64,000 nt of DNA from Carex sylvatica (GCA_964058845.1 CAXKVR010000181.1:124001-188000); one strand, 5' to 3'; counted from the first letter of the stretch, positions 1 through 11,554 are shown. Notes: generated by a model from the letters alone, not told the origin. Program-made: numbers and translations.

Positions 1-2030
1 CAACATAAAAGAAAAGAGAAGGGAAACTAGGGGTAGAAGAGGCTTAGTAAGTATTGTAGATCCCCTTTCTCCGCTGATAGTACAATAATGTCTCTATATT
101 AATTATCTATAATTTTTAATAAGAGTCGCTTATATGATATATCATGATGAACTTAATTAGTTGTATCAATAATTAAAATCAATGAAACAGAAAGGTAAAC
201 AAAATATGGGATCTTAATTCATTAAGTGTGATTTCTTAATTTACCACGTACTAATTAATTATATTAAAAAATTAAAATAAAATAATTAATTTTGAAATAT
301 ATATATAGACAGAAAAAAAATACACTTGATGCTTAGAACTACTTAAATTTTTGTTTTCTTTTCTCTTGCATTCTATCTATTGTAGTACACACGAGAAAAA
401 CATAATGTTTGTTTATTATTTTTTCTATATATATGACACTACTACAAAAAAATACTTTTACATCGCTTGAAATCGCGTTATGATGTCTGGTTCTGAACTG
501 ATGCATATTGCTCCGATAGAAAATACACAGACATATGCCATCGACGAAAACCGATGGCGTTAAGCACCAACGCCATCTGTTGAAACATTAGGGACCGATG
601 CGAGTAAGAGTTTTCCGGTCGTTAAATAAAACGTTTAATGTACAAAACTATCGGATCTACTTTGGCAATGAACCGATGGCGATCCTACATACGGTGTTTG
701 ATATTTGACTTCGTTAAGGGTCTAATGTCATCTCGTGCGCGCGGTTGTTCGACCGATGTCACTTACGCCATCTGTTTTACTGCGTTGGTTTTTAGTTTTG
801 TCATCTGTTACTAACTAATTTTGAGTCGTTGGTAATTTATGAGAATATATATTTTTTATTGTGCTTTTATTAGGGTGTAGCCCCTATAAGTGTGTGTATA
901 TATATCCATCCATTTATATTAAAAACAGACAAATCATGGCTCTTAGGGCAATAGTAATTGATACTAATAAAGTAATGAGCTTGCCTAATATGTTTTAGTT
1001 TTTAATTGGGGAATCATTATTGAGTGTGATGTCAAAAGATATTGATCCATCAGACTTTTATCATTTCCTAATTTGAAATTGTTAATGTTTGACTTGGACC
1101 CAACATAAAAGAAAAGAGAAGGGAAACTAGGGGTAGAAGAGGCTTAGTAAGTATTGTAGATCCCCTTTCTCCGCTGATAGTACAATAATGTCTCTATATT
1201 AATTATCTATAATTTTTAATAAGAGTCGCTTATATGATATATCATGATGAACTTAATTATTTGTATCAATAATTAAAATCAATGAAACAGAAAGGTAAAC
1301 AAAATATGGGATCTTAATTCATTAAAAGTGTGATTTCTTAATTTACCACGTACTAATTAATTATATTAAAAAATTAAAATAAAATAATTAAGTTTGAAAT
1401 ATATATATAGACAGAGAAAAAAAATACACTTGATGCTTAGAACTACTTAAATTTTTGTTTTCTTTTCTCTTGCATTCTATCTATTGTAGTACACACGAGA
1501 AAAACATAATGTTTGTTTATTATTTTTTCTATATGACACTACTACAAAAAAACACTTTTACATCGCTTGAAATCGCGTTATGATGTCTGGTTCTAAACTG
1601 ATGCATATTGCCCCGATAGGAAATGCACAGACATATGCCATCGACGAAAACCGATGGCGTTAAGCACCAACGCCATCTGTTGAAACATTAGGGACCGATG
1701 CGAGTAAGAGTTTTCCGGTCGTTAAATAAAACGTTTAATGTACAAAACCATCGGATCTACTTTGGCAATGAACCGATGGCGATCCTACATACGGCGTTTG
1801 ATATTTGACTTCGTTAAGGGTCTAATGTCATCTCGTGCGCGCGGTTGTTCGACCGATGTCACTTACGCCATCTGTTTTACTGCGTTGGTTTTTAGTTTTG
1901 CCATCTGTTACTAACTAATTTTGAGCCGTTGGTAATTTATGAGAATATATATTTTTTATTGTGCTTTTATTAGGGTGTAGCCCCTGTAAGTGTGTGTATA
2001 TATATCCATCCATTTATATTAAAAACACAC
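1..2030. repeat. 1.1-kb direct duplication (1-930 and 1101-2030)
   Basis: Bases 1-930 recur at 1101-2030 with a few substitutions and three small indels (2 bp, 2 bp, 4 bp), so the offset is 1100 at both ends. A 170-bp spacer (931-1100) is not repeated. Each copy holds about 436 bp of non-coding DNA, then a CACTA-type terminus (437 and 1537) and about 490 bp rich in the subterminal motif CCGATGGC. The window begins exactly at the repeat unit, so the array may extend leftwards. Confidence 0.95.
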
Positions 2031-2289
2031 AATAGTAGATACCAATCAACAAATAATATAAAACCATGCAAGCTAATATGAATAAAAAATTAATATAAAT
2101 AAAAACAACTAATTGTATCATATATATAATTAACACATGCAAGTTGTATTCAACTCATACAAGAGCAGTTACAAAATTAAGGACCCCCTAGCTAGATATC
2201 ACTAATAACAAAATTCAAAACGGGGTTGTTGTTCCTAGCTAAACAGAGACAGGTTAATTAATCATCATCAGAAGGGTTGCTGTACCATG

Positions 2290-3027
2290 CTAGTAAGCTT
2301 GCTCCTCTTGTGCCTCTTCTGCCTTTTTCAGCTCTTGTACTTGCTCCCCTTGAGCCTCTTGTGCCGCCTCCACCTTCTCCACCTTGATCTCCACATCTTG
2401 TGCCTTCTCCACCTTGATCTCCACCTTTTGTGCTTTCTCCACCTCTTGTGGTTGCTCCTCTCGTGCTTCCTCCTCTAAATAATACAAATATACATCTAAT
2501 TAACATACCATAATACTATTCCTATCTAACATAATTGACTAAAATGAAACTTTACAAGTAATAGCTAAAGTTGTGGCGAAGGAAAATACACTTGTCGTCA
2601 ACTTGATTTTTTTTTTTTTTGTGGTGTAGCTCAGTCTCTTCATCCTCCCCCCCCCCCCCACCCCCCCCAGCCTGCCTTTGTGCTTCTTCAAACCCGTTTA
2701 GTACAGGAGCCACCAATAGGGTCATCAAATAGTTAATAGATCTTTGAGTCTCCTCTCGTGATCCAGCAAGTGGTCCGTACTCAGAATGATTTTCTTCATT
2801 ACTAGTAGCAGGAGCTTCACCTGAAATTGGAACAAAATGTAACCTGATAGCCACTATCAGGGTTTTAAAAAAGAAATTGGAACAAAAGACGAGTGAATAA
2901 ATATAATAAAAGTAATAATGAATATTTTTTGTAAAATTAAAACATAATACAAATGATTGGACTTATTACCTTTCGGAGATACAGCCTCCTCGGGTTTTTC
3001 CTCCAATATCACGTTGAACATGTCCAT
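2290..3027 (-). pseudogene. Possible spliced gene remnant inside the CACTA element
   Basis: I do not recognise a family. Three minus-strand blocks can be joined. An ATG at 3027 starts a short acidic exon ending at a GT donor after 2970. An AG acceptor before 2820 opens an in-frame block of about 55 residues that runs into poly-Gly from a C-tract at 2649-2668. A further AG before 2474 opens a Glu/Gln/Lys-rich block with near-repeats of VEKAQDVEIK, ending at the stop at 2290. The join between the last two blocks is unclear because the poly-G and poly-A runs break the frame. It may be a tail of an element-encoded protein or a captured host gene. The acidic heptad-like tail suggests a coiled coil. 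Confidence 0.3.
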
Positions 3028-3159
3028 ATCAGTCACTATAAATCATTAATTAACAGGCATTACTATTCTGTTAACAAAATAGATAACCATGAGAAGGAGG
3101 TATACATTAATTGGAGAAATGAAGCAATTCACATGGGAATTTGAGATGTAGGTTATCAA

Positions 3160-4250
3160 TTATATCGAATCGCTCATCTTCATATATGAGCTCCAAAAAT
3201 AGTAGCTCATCTTGATAGATTTACGATCCAAAATAATTGATAAACCTAAATCTCTACTCTATTGTTAACTGTGAGAGGGAGTACTCGCAGATTTGAACTC
3301 AAATCTTAACCTTTGTGGTTATTGAATGAGGTACTAAATATTTAACCTAAATTCTTCCTGTGGATCTACTTAAAGGTTCAGTAACCCCTTAAAATCGCAT
3401 TCTTGGGTTATTGAATCTTCAAGTACATCTACAAAGAAGGACAAATCAACATGCACCAAACCACAATATAAGCTCTTTCTCTCCCCCCCCCCCTATAAAA
3501 TCCAACAAAATCTAAACATAAGCCTAAATCTAAAGACCTAACAAAGTTTAAGAAAAAACCAAAACTGAAAACATAAACTTAAAACTAAAACTAAAACTAA
3601 AAATTAAACCCCATGTGTATTATGACCTCAAAAAAACCAAAACTCAAAACATAAAACTTAAAAAATATCAAAATTTATGTAAAACTCTAAGAGACTTTAA
3701 CCACTACACAAAAAAAAAACCTAAACCCAAAGACCTAAGACATAAGGTCAGAAAAAACCAAAACTTAAAACTAAAAATAAAAAAATAAAAAAATTGCTAG
3801 ACCTAAACCTAAATGTAAACCCAAAAATCCTTTAAAAAGAAACCTAAACATAGATAACTAAGCTCAGAAAAAAAAATTGAAACTAAAAATTTAAAATATA
3901 TCAGCATTGCAGTAAACTTCTAAGAAAATTTACCCGCTACAAAACCCTCTAAAAACTAAGCTAAATCTGAACAGAAAAACACTACAGTAAGATCTAGGCC
4001 TAGGTATTTAAAAAGCACTAGAAATTAAAACACTACATAAATACTTAGTAAGATCGTGACCTACACAGAGAGTGCTAGCGATCGAGGAACCTTAGGACTT
4101 AGGGGAGAGAGAGAGAGATCTCAGATGGCGGCCGATTATTCATAGTGAGAGAGAGTAAAGTTGCGAAATTAGAAATTGGGGGAGATGAAACGATCCAAAA
4201 TGAATATATATTGTTCTAATTAGGTTACAAATTATAAAATAGAATAATTA
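3160..4250. other. No gene seen; A-rich low-complexity DNA
   Basis: Most of this stretch is A-rich sequence with repeated CCTAAA/ACTAAA-like words (about 3480-3960), poly-C at 3483-3493 and a GA-rich patch near 4100-4160. No reading frame with recognisable content was found. The CTAAA words are irregular and do not form a telomeric array. Confidence 0.6.
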
Positions 4251-4254
4251 ACCT

Positions 4255-5760
4255 GTTTTGGTGTCGAATTGTAACCGATGGCGATGTTAAACAAAAAGTC
4301 GGGACATCGCTGGGGAAGTCGCGTACTTCAATTATAATAAATGCTATGAGAGTTGGCCTAAAGTATTGTGAATTTTGTGTTGTCAACTAGATGGCCCGAT
4401 CTGTAATTATTTGAGTTAATATTTGTGCTATCTCAGATTTGACTTCTGGATTTGAACTTAAACTTTTATGTTACTTTATATAGATTCATGCTCTTAATAA
4501 ATACCCGACAGATCATATATGGGTACATCATATAGATGCATGCACTTAATTAATTAATTAAAATGTCTCTTGTATATTATGTGTATATATATAATGGATG
4601 ATTAGAAAATATAATTGAACATAAAAATTATTGTTACAGATTCATCATTGTTATTAGTCTTCAGTTTTGGTCATCACTTGCACTTACGCAATGATGTTTG
4701 ATTACATAAGTAATTTGTCGGATGAATTACTTATCATTATCTTAGGACTACTCACGACCGACGAGGCGATGCGGACGTGCATGTTATCTAAGAGGTGGAG
4801 CAACCTACTGTGGATATAAATTAATTGGTTATACATTAATTTCCTTTAATGTACATGTCATACACAATTTACTATTTTTGATGCAATAATTTTTGTTGAT
4901 TTAAGGACTTTAAAATATGCAACCTGTTTTATTATAATTCAAGCAGTACATTTATTAATTGAACATTACATTTGAAAGCTTAATTTATAGAGCTTCATTA
5001 AAAGTACATATGATATCTATAAAAATTAGAAAATATTTTTGCAAAAACATACTAATATTGGAAAATATAAAGTGAGAATTACATCATACTAATTAATATT
5101 TTTAATACATTTCGAATATTAAATATCAAAATTGCAGTTCAGATGATTCAATTACTGATTATTTAATGAACACAAAAATTACGTCACACAGTAATCACCA
5201 TCGTTTAATCGCTGGCAAGCCGATGGCTTTGATACCAAAAATAGCGGGAAGACCACTAAGATATCACCATTGGTTCAAGCATAAGCCGATGGCGTTAATT
5301 AAAAAAATATATTAAAGAAACGAAACCCAGCCAAAGGTATATGAAATTTTATAGTTTACAACTTGATCGTTTGATCTGTAATTGTGTGATTTAATATTCG
5401 TGTTATCTCACATGCAATGGTTGAGTATAAATTTACAAACCGTGCGTTACTTGAGAAGGCTTAATTTCTTATCGAGATGGCTGTCTAATCAAAATTAAAG
5501 TCACTTCAGCACTCTTCTTGTTCCTTCGTTTAGTGTGTTGTGACTGTGATCGATCACCTGCCTCTTTCAGAGCTCTCTTATCACTAGTTTCTCTTTTCAA
5601 TAATGAGCGACTACATAAGTTCTCTGTTCAATGATATACTTCCCAAAATCCTAGAGTGGCTTAAGGCTGGTGAGGCGGTGCGTACGTGCATGTTGGCGAA
5701 GAGGTGGAACAACCTTTGGACCTCTTTACCCATCCTCAAAATTTGATACATGAATTCTAC
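4255..5760. repeat. Second internal duplication: CACTA subterminal repeats plus F-box 5' end
   Basis: Two similar segments lie about 0.93 kb apart. The first runs from about 4255 to 4819, the second from about 5195 to 5746. Each starts with CCGATGGC-type subterminal words (4275-4310; 5205-5300), continues through a related non-coding stretch (4345-4500; 5345-5460) and ends in an F-box coding start. They have diverged more than the 1-2030 duplication, so this event looks older. Confidence 0.7.
4691..4819 (+). pseudogene. F-box protein N-terminal fragment 1
   Basis: A 42-codon frame starts with MMFDYISNLSDELL and contains TDEAMRTCMLSKRW, the N-terminal F-box of plant F-box/LRR (FBD-type) proteins. 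The consensus Leu-Pro is changed to Leu-Ser. The frame stops right after the usual splice or domain region (SNLLWI, stop at 4817), and nothing like the LRR part follows. F-box proteins link substrates to SKP1 in SCF ubiquitin ligases; this piece alone could only be a truncated SKP1-binding peptide. It lies within the CACTA element and resembles the fragment at 5603, so it is read as a captured and duplicated host gene end. Confidence 0.75.
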
Positions 5761-6087
5761 TGCAAAACCTACCGTAGAGGGGATCAATTCTTTACTTCAC
5801 AAGATTAAGGATGTTCACATTCTAGAGTTTTTCTCCATATGCTATCTGCGCCGTATATGCACACCTATATATCTTGATCGTATCAATTTTAAAATATAAA
5901 TAATTAGAGGAGGGATCCAATTACACCATTATATTTTATGGTGACACATCTTGACACCATATTTTTGTAAGTTATTTTTGCAATTGTAAAATTCAAATAT
6001 TTGATCCAAACCGTTCAACGTAATGTCCATATTAAAATGTGCTTGGAGACCAAATTGTACATTTTTTGGAAATTTATTACTATTTAT

Positions 6088-6805
6088 CTATGTTGCATGG
6101 ATACGGATATGGGTATCATATCGGATACGATACAGATACGGCGATACGATAATTTTCAAAAATATAGGATACAATACATCTATTATATATATGTATATAT
6201 ATTATTTTTTATTAATTTATATATTACATTTGATCTAATTATTTAAATAACCACAAAAGTCTAATTAATAAGTAAATATATTACAAAAATCTAATTTAGT
6301 AAATGAAGCTATAATTTATAAGAATACATTAAGTACTATAATTACTGAGATATAACACAAAATAAACTTTGGTGAAGTGGTTAAGTATTTTGTGTAGGAG
6401 TGAGCCTTCCCAAGATCGAATCCCGCTACCCGCAGAGAAAAATCTCAATTTCCTCTGGGCAGTGTTTGCGCGGTGCACAGGGTCGGAGTCGCGGCTCACG
6501 GCTACGGGGGCACGGTTCATGGGCAATGCGCGCTGGTGTTTGTGCGGTTCACGTGTTCGGCTCCGCTCACAGTGGTGGCTCACGGGTACGAGCGTGATTC
6601 ACGGGCGCTGATGGCCGTATCCACACGTATCCATCCATATCCAGACGTGTCAATGGAGTATCAGAGATCGTATCGACTGAGTAAGGATACGCCACGTCAG
6701 CTGATATGCTAGCTGGCGTATCAGATACGTATCGTGGCCGTATCGGACACGTATCGGTATCCGATACGGGTACGGCGCCTAAACTGAAGTATCGAAGTAA
6801 CATAG
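6088..6805. mobile_element. hAT-type element with 8-bp target duplication
   Basis: The element starts CTATGTTGCATGG and ends in the imperfect complement (GAAGTAACATAG). It is flanked by a perfect 8-bp duplication CTATTTAT (6080-6087 and 6806-6813), diagnostic for hAT. Subterminal DNA is full of GATACG/CGTATC words on both sides. There is no transposase, so it is non-autonomous. It interrupts one arm of the 5907-7383 MITE. Confidence 0.85.
6365..6440 (+). repeat. SINE/tRNA-like Pol III promoter segment
   Basis: TGGTGAAGTGG at 6370-6380 resembles a tRNA A box and GATCGAATCC at 6414-6423 a B box (consensus GGTTCGANTCC). The spacing is about 40 bp. No cloverleaf acceptor stem was found, so this is read as a SINE head or degraded tRNA relic carried by the hAT, not as a tRNA gene. 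Confidence 0.4.
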
Positions 6806-7002
6806 CTATTTATTTAGAATTTTTTAAAATTGTTATTTTTTAATGGTTAAAAATTGTCTGAAACAACAATTTTGTACACATCTTAATAAATACTAAAAGA
6901 AATCTAAAAAATATAAAATTTGGTCTCCTAGCACATTTTAATACGGAGATAATGTTGAATGGTTCGGATCGTCTGTTTAGATTTTAAAATCACAAAAATT
7001 TA

Positions 7003-7322
7003 GAGCATATACATCCCTTAAACTATTAGATTTTCTAATCTGATGTGGTAGTTTCTAATTCAGTTTCAGGTATGTGAGATAGTTTCTTATTTAGAAACTC
7101 TGCAGTAAAATTTCTTATTAAGAAACTGTTTATAAACTCCATGCTGACTAAATGATTGGCTCAAATTATTTCTCCTTTTTAATTTGTTGCTCATGTGGCT
7201 TAATATATAAAAACTCTAAAATTAGTTTCAGAGATGTGAGAGTTAGAAACTTTAGAGGCCTTAATTTCTAAAAATTGGTTAACAATTATCTAGAAACTCT
7301 GTTGAGTTTTAGGGATGTAGAC
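7003..7322. mobile_element. Tourist-like (PIF/Harbinger) MITE
   Basis: The left end GAGCATATACATCCC and right end GGGATGTAGAC are inverted with a small gap. TTA flanks both sides (7000-7002 and 7323-7325), as expected for PIF/Harbinger. The interior folds back through GTTTCT/AGAAAC words. The element at 43777-43996 is related. Confidence 0.6.
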
Positions 7323-7999
7323 TTATAAAAATATTGTGTTAAGATGTGTCACACAATAAAATGGTGTAATTAGATCCCTCCTCAATTAATTAATGTAATT
7401 ATATACATAGGTTATTATGACTTGTATTTAATTGTATATAAATTTTATATTAATTCAAAACATGTGTAGGATTTGTTACCACAGGAGTTGCCGAAAATAC
7501 ACCCCAGATTTGAAAACTTGACTGTTCACACTATTGCCCTGTGTTTTTATTCATATTTTAAAATGCAAAATTAGATCATAGAGAGCTGTCCAAAGTGGAC
7601 AAAGCTTGTACTAGTACAACATCAGTCTTGTGTAAGTTTCCAAATACAAATATAGCGTTTCTGTTCATTTTTAATTTATTGTTTACATTAAGTAAAGATC
7701 ATAATTAATCTAACTAGCTAGTTATATATCAATTAATCAACTATTTGTTGCAGCTGTGTGATAATGATTATGAAGAATGGAAAAAAACTATAGTTCCAGT
7801 CCCGATGGTTGAAGCATCTCACAGAAGAGATCTCCGGATGGTTGAGGTTAAGTTTTGGAGGTTTAATATCATGGTGAGACGAGCGATTCAGTATCTCATG
7901 TTCAGTAAAAGGGAATTGAGAAACTTTAGGCACTATGTTTTAGTTGTCAATGGTAGAATTGATGGACAAGATTGTATTGCATGTAGAATAAAGTTTTGA

Positions 8000-8527
8000 A
8001 CACCGGAGGGGATGGGTTATAGTGAACAGGAAAACGTGATATTTGACTATTATTGCTATGATACTTGCTGTGTGAGGTCTATGAAGTTGTACTTATAAAG
8101 GAGGATGATGTTTTTTTGTTATTAGTGATCGATATACCTCAGCCCCCTGTGTGTGTGGCTTATGAACATTTGTATAGGTTTAATTATCTTTTGGTAGTAA
8201 ATGCATCATGTTCAGCTGATCATATATATGTTGGTTAGTGTGTTGTGATTTATTGTTTACTTGCTAAATTAATTTGGATGGATGTATGGATGAACAACAT
8301 ATTTTGTGTATGGATGCATGTATAATTAATTTGGATGTTTTGTAATTAATATATACATATGTTTAATTTAATTTTCATGCATGTATAGTTCTGTTACTCT
8401 AATTAGTTACAAAAACTTAATTATTATGAACTTTATTAGTTTAACTTCGTCGAACTTGGATATGTTTAATTCAAAACATTCATGAGTATTCTCTATTAAC
8501 TAATAAGCTAGCTAGCTTATATAGCTA

Positions 8528-8580
<53 letters not shown>

Positions 8581-8890
8581 CTCTCTTGATTAATTACGAA
8601 CATTTCTGTTAAAAAAATCTAACAAAAAAATTTCAATTGATATGGTTAATGATCCTTAATTAGATATTATTGAGTTGGGATTATATATGTTATTAAATAA
8701 TTATTTCATTATAATGATTAAATGGGATATTTATAGTAATTGAATGTATTTTTTGTAGTAGTAACACCATAAGTTAAATATATTGATGTACATCAGTACA
8801 TGCATGACCAATATTTCAATTATTTAATTATCATAGCTTCCAATCAAAATAAAACATCAGTTCAGTAAGAATACTAGACAGTGTTGATCA
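8000..8890. other. No gene seen; AT-rich DNA with a dinucleotide run
   Basis: No coding content was recognised. It contains an uninterrupted AT dinucleotide run at 8531-8578, a probable microsatellite. CACTA subterminal words resume at about 8930. Confidence 0.6.
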
Positions 8891-9249
8891 ATCTAACACC
8901 AACGGATCATGTACACAACAGATGGTAAAAGTAACCCCCTCAGTGCCATCGACCGTTTAACTGAACCGATGTTGAAGAGTCGCTCAGTATTAATTGTTCG
9001 TGAACTTTAACCGATGGCAAAGGAGGGGGTCCATCAATGCATTGGTTTGTTATCTAGAACAGACGGTAAAAAATTCAATGTAATTACAGTGCTGCCACTC
9101 GTCACGTACACCATTTGTGCAGAAGCACATTTGATGGTAAAGGGGCGATGGAAAAAATATTTTTTGTAGTAGTGCGAGTAGAACGTGGGCAAGGTGGCTT
9201 GAGTTATCTATATATTTCATTTCATAATATATATATATATATATATAAT

Positions 9250-9648
9250 GGAGTTGGCTATGGTGCTATGCGTAGCATAGAGGGCCTCCGTACAATAGCT
9301 CAATATTTGAGTTTTTAGAATCCTAATGGTCGATCCGATTCATTCAACATGATCTCCATATGAATATGTACTTGCAAACCACATTTTACATTTTTTAGAA
9401 TTTTTTTACTATTCTTTTAGGAAGGTAGCAAATCACTTGATGTGAATGGTACATATTCAAGTGATTTTCTACCTATCTAAAAAAATAGTAAAAAAATTCT
9501 AAAAAATGTAAAATTTGATTTACAAGTACATATGAATATGTAGATCATATTGAATGGTTCGGATTGACTGTTAGGATTTTAAAAACTCAAATATTGAGCC
9601 ATTGTACGGTGGCCCTCTATGCTACGCGTAGCATATTAGCATTTTCCT
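9250..9648. mobile_element. Foldback MITE with TGCTATGCGTAGCAT ends
   Basis: A near-perfect inverted repeat of about 190 bp per arm. Outer words are TGCTATGCGTAGCATAGAGG on the left and the complement on the right; inner words are TTTACATTTTTTAGAATTTT and its complement. The central loop is short (around 9440). The flanks are AT dinucleotides, so a target duplication cannot be defined. It shares its core with the other foldback MITEs of the window but has different outer ends. Confidence 0.8.
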
Positions 9649-9662
9649 ATATATATATATAT

Positions 9663-10030
9663 GAGGAGTCCAATACCTCATCTCTTTCATACCTCATCGT
9701 ACCTCATATTGTATATCTCTATTTTGAAAGTTGAAAAATATTAATCTGAACCGTTCAACATGATTTCCATACTAAAATATGTTTGGAATTAAATTTTATA
9801 TTTTTTGCAATTTTTTTACTATTTTTTATGATAGGTACAAAATCACTGTATCTGGAAAAAACAGTGATTTTTTACCTATCTAAAAAAATAGTAAAATTTT
9901 TCCAAAAATTTATAAAATTTCACCACTAAGCGTATTTTACTATGGAAATCATGTTGAACGGTTTGGATCGACAATTTGGACTTTGAAAACAGAGATATAT
10001 AATATGAGGTATGATGAGGTATGAAAGAAT
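9663..10030. mobile_element. Foldback MITE with TTCATACCTCATC ends
   Basis: The left arm carries TTCATACCTCAT and CTACCTCAT-like words followed by ATCTCTATTTTGAAAG. The right arm is the complement, ending GAGGTATGATGAGGTATGAA. The inner core again contains AACCGTTCAACATGAT and TAGATAGGTACAAAATCACT-like words. It starts within 20 bp of the end of the preceding MITE. Confidence 0.75.
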
Positions 10031-10123
10031 ATATATATATATGTACAAATTCATGATGTGTACAACTTCAGAGGTATTATTCATATTATTGATGGACTAA
10101 AATGAATAATTATCAACTCAGAC

Positions 10124-10945
10124 CAGGTTCTAAATAGCATTTATCGCGTCATAGTGGGAAGCCAACAAAAAAAGCTATAGCGAAAGTTATGCTACATAGC
10201 GTTTTTTTTATTTTTATAAAAATTATATTGTATATTTCTACTAAATATCAACATTATTTAAGCCTCATGTAACAATAAATAACATCAAATTGATTAAAAA
10301 ATTATAATATTCATATTGAGCCAATACAAAGTCCAAATTGTGACTCAAAATATCTATAGTAATACTAATATCATAAACTATTGATCTTTTTCTATTCAAA
10401 ATATATTCAACATCATGACATAATCTATTTTTTTTTCTATTTAAATTTTAAAATAACCTAGACATCATGGCATAATTAACTATCTTAATATATTCAAAAT
10501 ATTCAAACTACCATATAGTAAGTATCATTTTGTTACTTCAAGAAATATCTTAATATATTTAATTTGAGCCTTTATTTAAGCCCATATAAATTGAAAAGAA
10601 AAAAAAAAAAAACTCATGTTGCATAGCGCGCTGTAGCTTCCTTATTTGATTTCGTTTGATGGATCTCTCATTTAATAATTAATAGTTTAATATAAAGTTT
10701 AGTATATCAATTGCAAAAAAAATAAAAAATCACGGTTAAAATCCAATTTGAGCCTTTATTTAAAGCCCATATAAATTGAAAAAAAAAAGCTAATGTTGCG
10801 TAGCACGCGCTATTTGCGCTACACGCTATGAGCTATAGAGGACCGCTATTACCGCTATAGTGTCCGTAGCTCAAATAGCGTGTTTTAATGCCATAGCCTA
10901 GCGTTTAGGGTCCAAAAACACTATAGCGCGCTATTTAGAACACTA
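10124..10945. mobile_element. hAT-type element with GTTCTAAATAGC ends
   Basis: The left end is CAGGTTCTAAATAGC and the right end GCTATTTAGAACACTA. Flanks are ACTCAGAC (10116-10123) and ACTAAGAC (10946-10953), 7 of 8 matching. The subterminal zones are rich in GCGCTATAGC-like words. There is no transposase. The flanking DNA is itself an older tandem repeat (GATGGA..AATGAATAATTATC at 10091-10115 and again at 10995-11020), which explains part of the flank similarity. A sibling lies at 36403-37018. Confidence 0.75.
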
Positions 10946-11039
10946 ACTAAGACAATTAATGATTTTAGAACTTAGAGGTATTTTTCATATTATTGATGGA
11001 TTGAAATGAATAATTATCAACTAAGACAATTAATGATTT

Positions 11040-11540
11040 TGTTAGTAGGGGCCAGTAGATGTATTAATACAAAATGAAGCAATATTTCAATCTTAACAAA
11101 TACTTGACAAATTTAATTAAAAGAAAAGTAGTTTACAATTTCTGACATGGGGTACACTTTCAATAAATGTAATGCAATATACTCCAAAATAAAAAATATA
11201 TTTAATTATTCATAATAACATTGGAACAGTTCTTTTAACCATGAAATCCATCTTAAAATCTACCCTTTAGTCTAGTGACAAAAACAATATTCTTTTTGTA
11301 AAAGATTGCAGATTCGAAAGTCAGATGAAAATCTCTCTCTATATATAACAAATAGTTGGGTGGCTTCATTTCAAACATTTACTCAAAAAATTAACTCAAA
11401 AATACGTTAATGAAGAGGATGGGGATTCTGCAAGATTGACATCTTAATTAGAAACTTGAGCATGTTAAACAAGTTTATTTCTTTATTAGCATCAATGATT
11501 ATTGCTTCAAGGCGCCATGATTTGGGGTTGAAAATAGTAC
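11040..11540. other. No gene seen; intergenic with a weak SINE-like segment
   Basis: The region is AT-rich. Around 11266-11350, TAGTCTAGTGAC and AGATTCGAAAGTC are weakly like A and B boxes, and the pattern resembles the segment at 44095-44250. It may be a decayed SINE. Confidence 0.4.
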
Positions 11541-11544
11541 CAAC

Positions 11545-11554
11545 TTTATATACT
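11545..11554 (+). promoter_or_regulatory. Possible TATA box of the P450 gene
   Basis: TTATATACTC lies about 75 bp before the P450 ATG. A second TATATATATATA run lies at 11569-11582, closer to the start. Position and sequence only; neither is confirmed. Confidence 0.3.

Larger units (their letters stand above)
5907..7383. mobile_element. Foldback MITE carrying two further insertions
   Basis: Terminal inverted repeats start GAGGAGGGATCCAATTACAC on the left and match the reverse complement on the right with one mismatch. The near 9-bp flanks (AAATAATTA / AATTAATTA, 8 of 9) would fit a Mutator-like target duplication, but the site is AT-rich. Inside the TIRs lie inverted arms containing the core word shared by the other foldback MITEs here (CTTGGAGACCAAATT and its complement). 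The hAT at 6088-6805 and the Tourist-like element at 7003-7322 are nested in it. Confidence 0.75.
5603..7999 (+). pseudogene. F-box/FBD-like gene relic, split by nested transposons
   Basis: The first exon starts at 5603 with MSDYISSLFNDILPKILEWL and continues to KRWNNLWTSLPIL, a clear F-box, but it reaches a stop at 5744-5746 where a one-base shift would continue into F-box/LRR-like residues. A middle piece around 7485-7590 reads ELPKIHPRFENLTVHTIALC, typical of the leucine-rich part. A terminal exon with an AG acceptor at 7752-7753 runs 7754-7999 and contains HRRDLRMVEVKFWRF and AIQYLM, similar to the C-terminal FBD region of plant F-box proteins. Between the pieces sits the 5907-7383 MITE with its own insertions. 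The frameshift, missing middle and insertions make it a pseudogene. The FBD call is from memory of the family. Confidence 0.65.
1537..9174. mobile_element. CACTA (En/Spm)-type element, non-autonomous, gene-capturing
   Basis: The left end reads CACTACTACAAAAAA at 1537, with a duplicate at 437. The right end reads TTTTTTGTAGTAGTG, finishing at 9174, and is its reverse complement. Both ends are followed inwards by many copies of CCGATGG/CCATCGG-type subterminal repeats (1560-1900 and 8930-9150), the usual layout of CACTA elements. The flanking trinucleotides are TGA on the left and CGA on the right, so the expected 3-bp target duplication is imperfect. No DDE transposase reading frame was found, so I take it as non-autonomous. 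It carries F-box gene pieces and a minus-strand exon cluster. The true left end could be 437 instead of 1537. Nested insertions are listed separately. Confidence 0.75.

Noticed and set aside
3480..3960. CCTAAA-like words suggesting interstitial telomere repeat
   Set aside because: Spacing and sequence are irregular; no run of TTTAGGG/CCCTAAA units.
6370..6440. tRNA gene
   Set aside because: A- and B-box-like words are present but no acceptor stem, anticodon arm or terminator T run could be found.
6369..6712. Overlapping open frames in a GC-richer patch
   Set aside because: They lie inside the hAT 6088-6805, overlap in several frames and show no family features; the GC content comes from CGTATC repeats and a SINE-like piece.
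8746..8763. A second right-end-like word TTTTTTGTAGTAGTA
   Set aside because: It lacks the final G of the CACTA end and has no CCATCGG subterminal repeats upstream, unlike the end at 9174.
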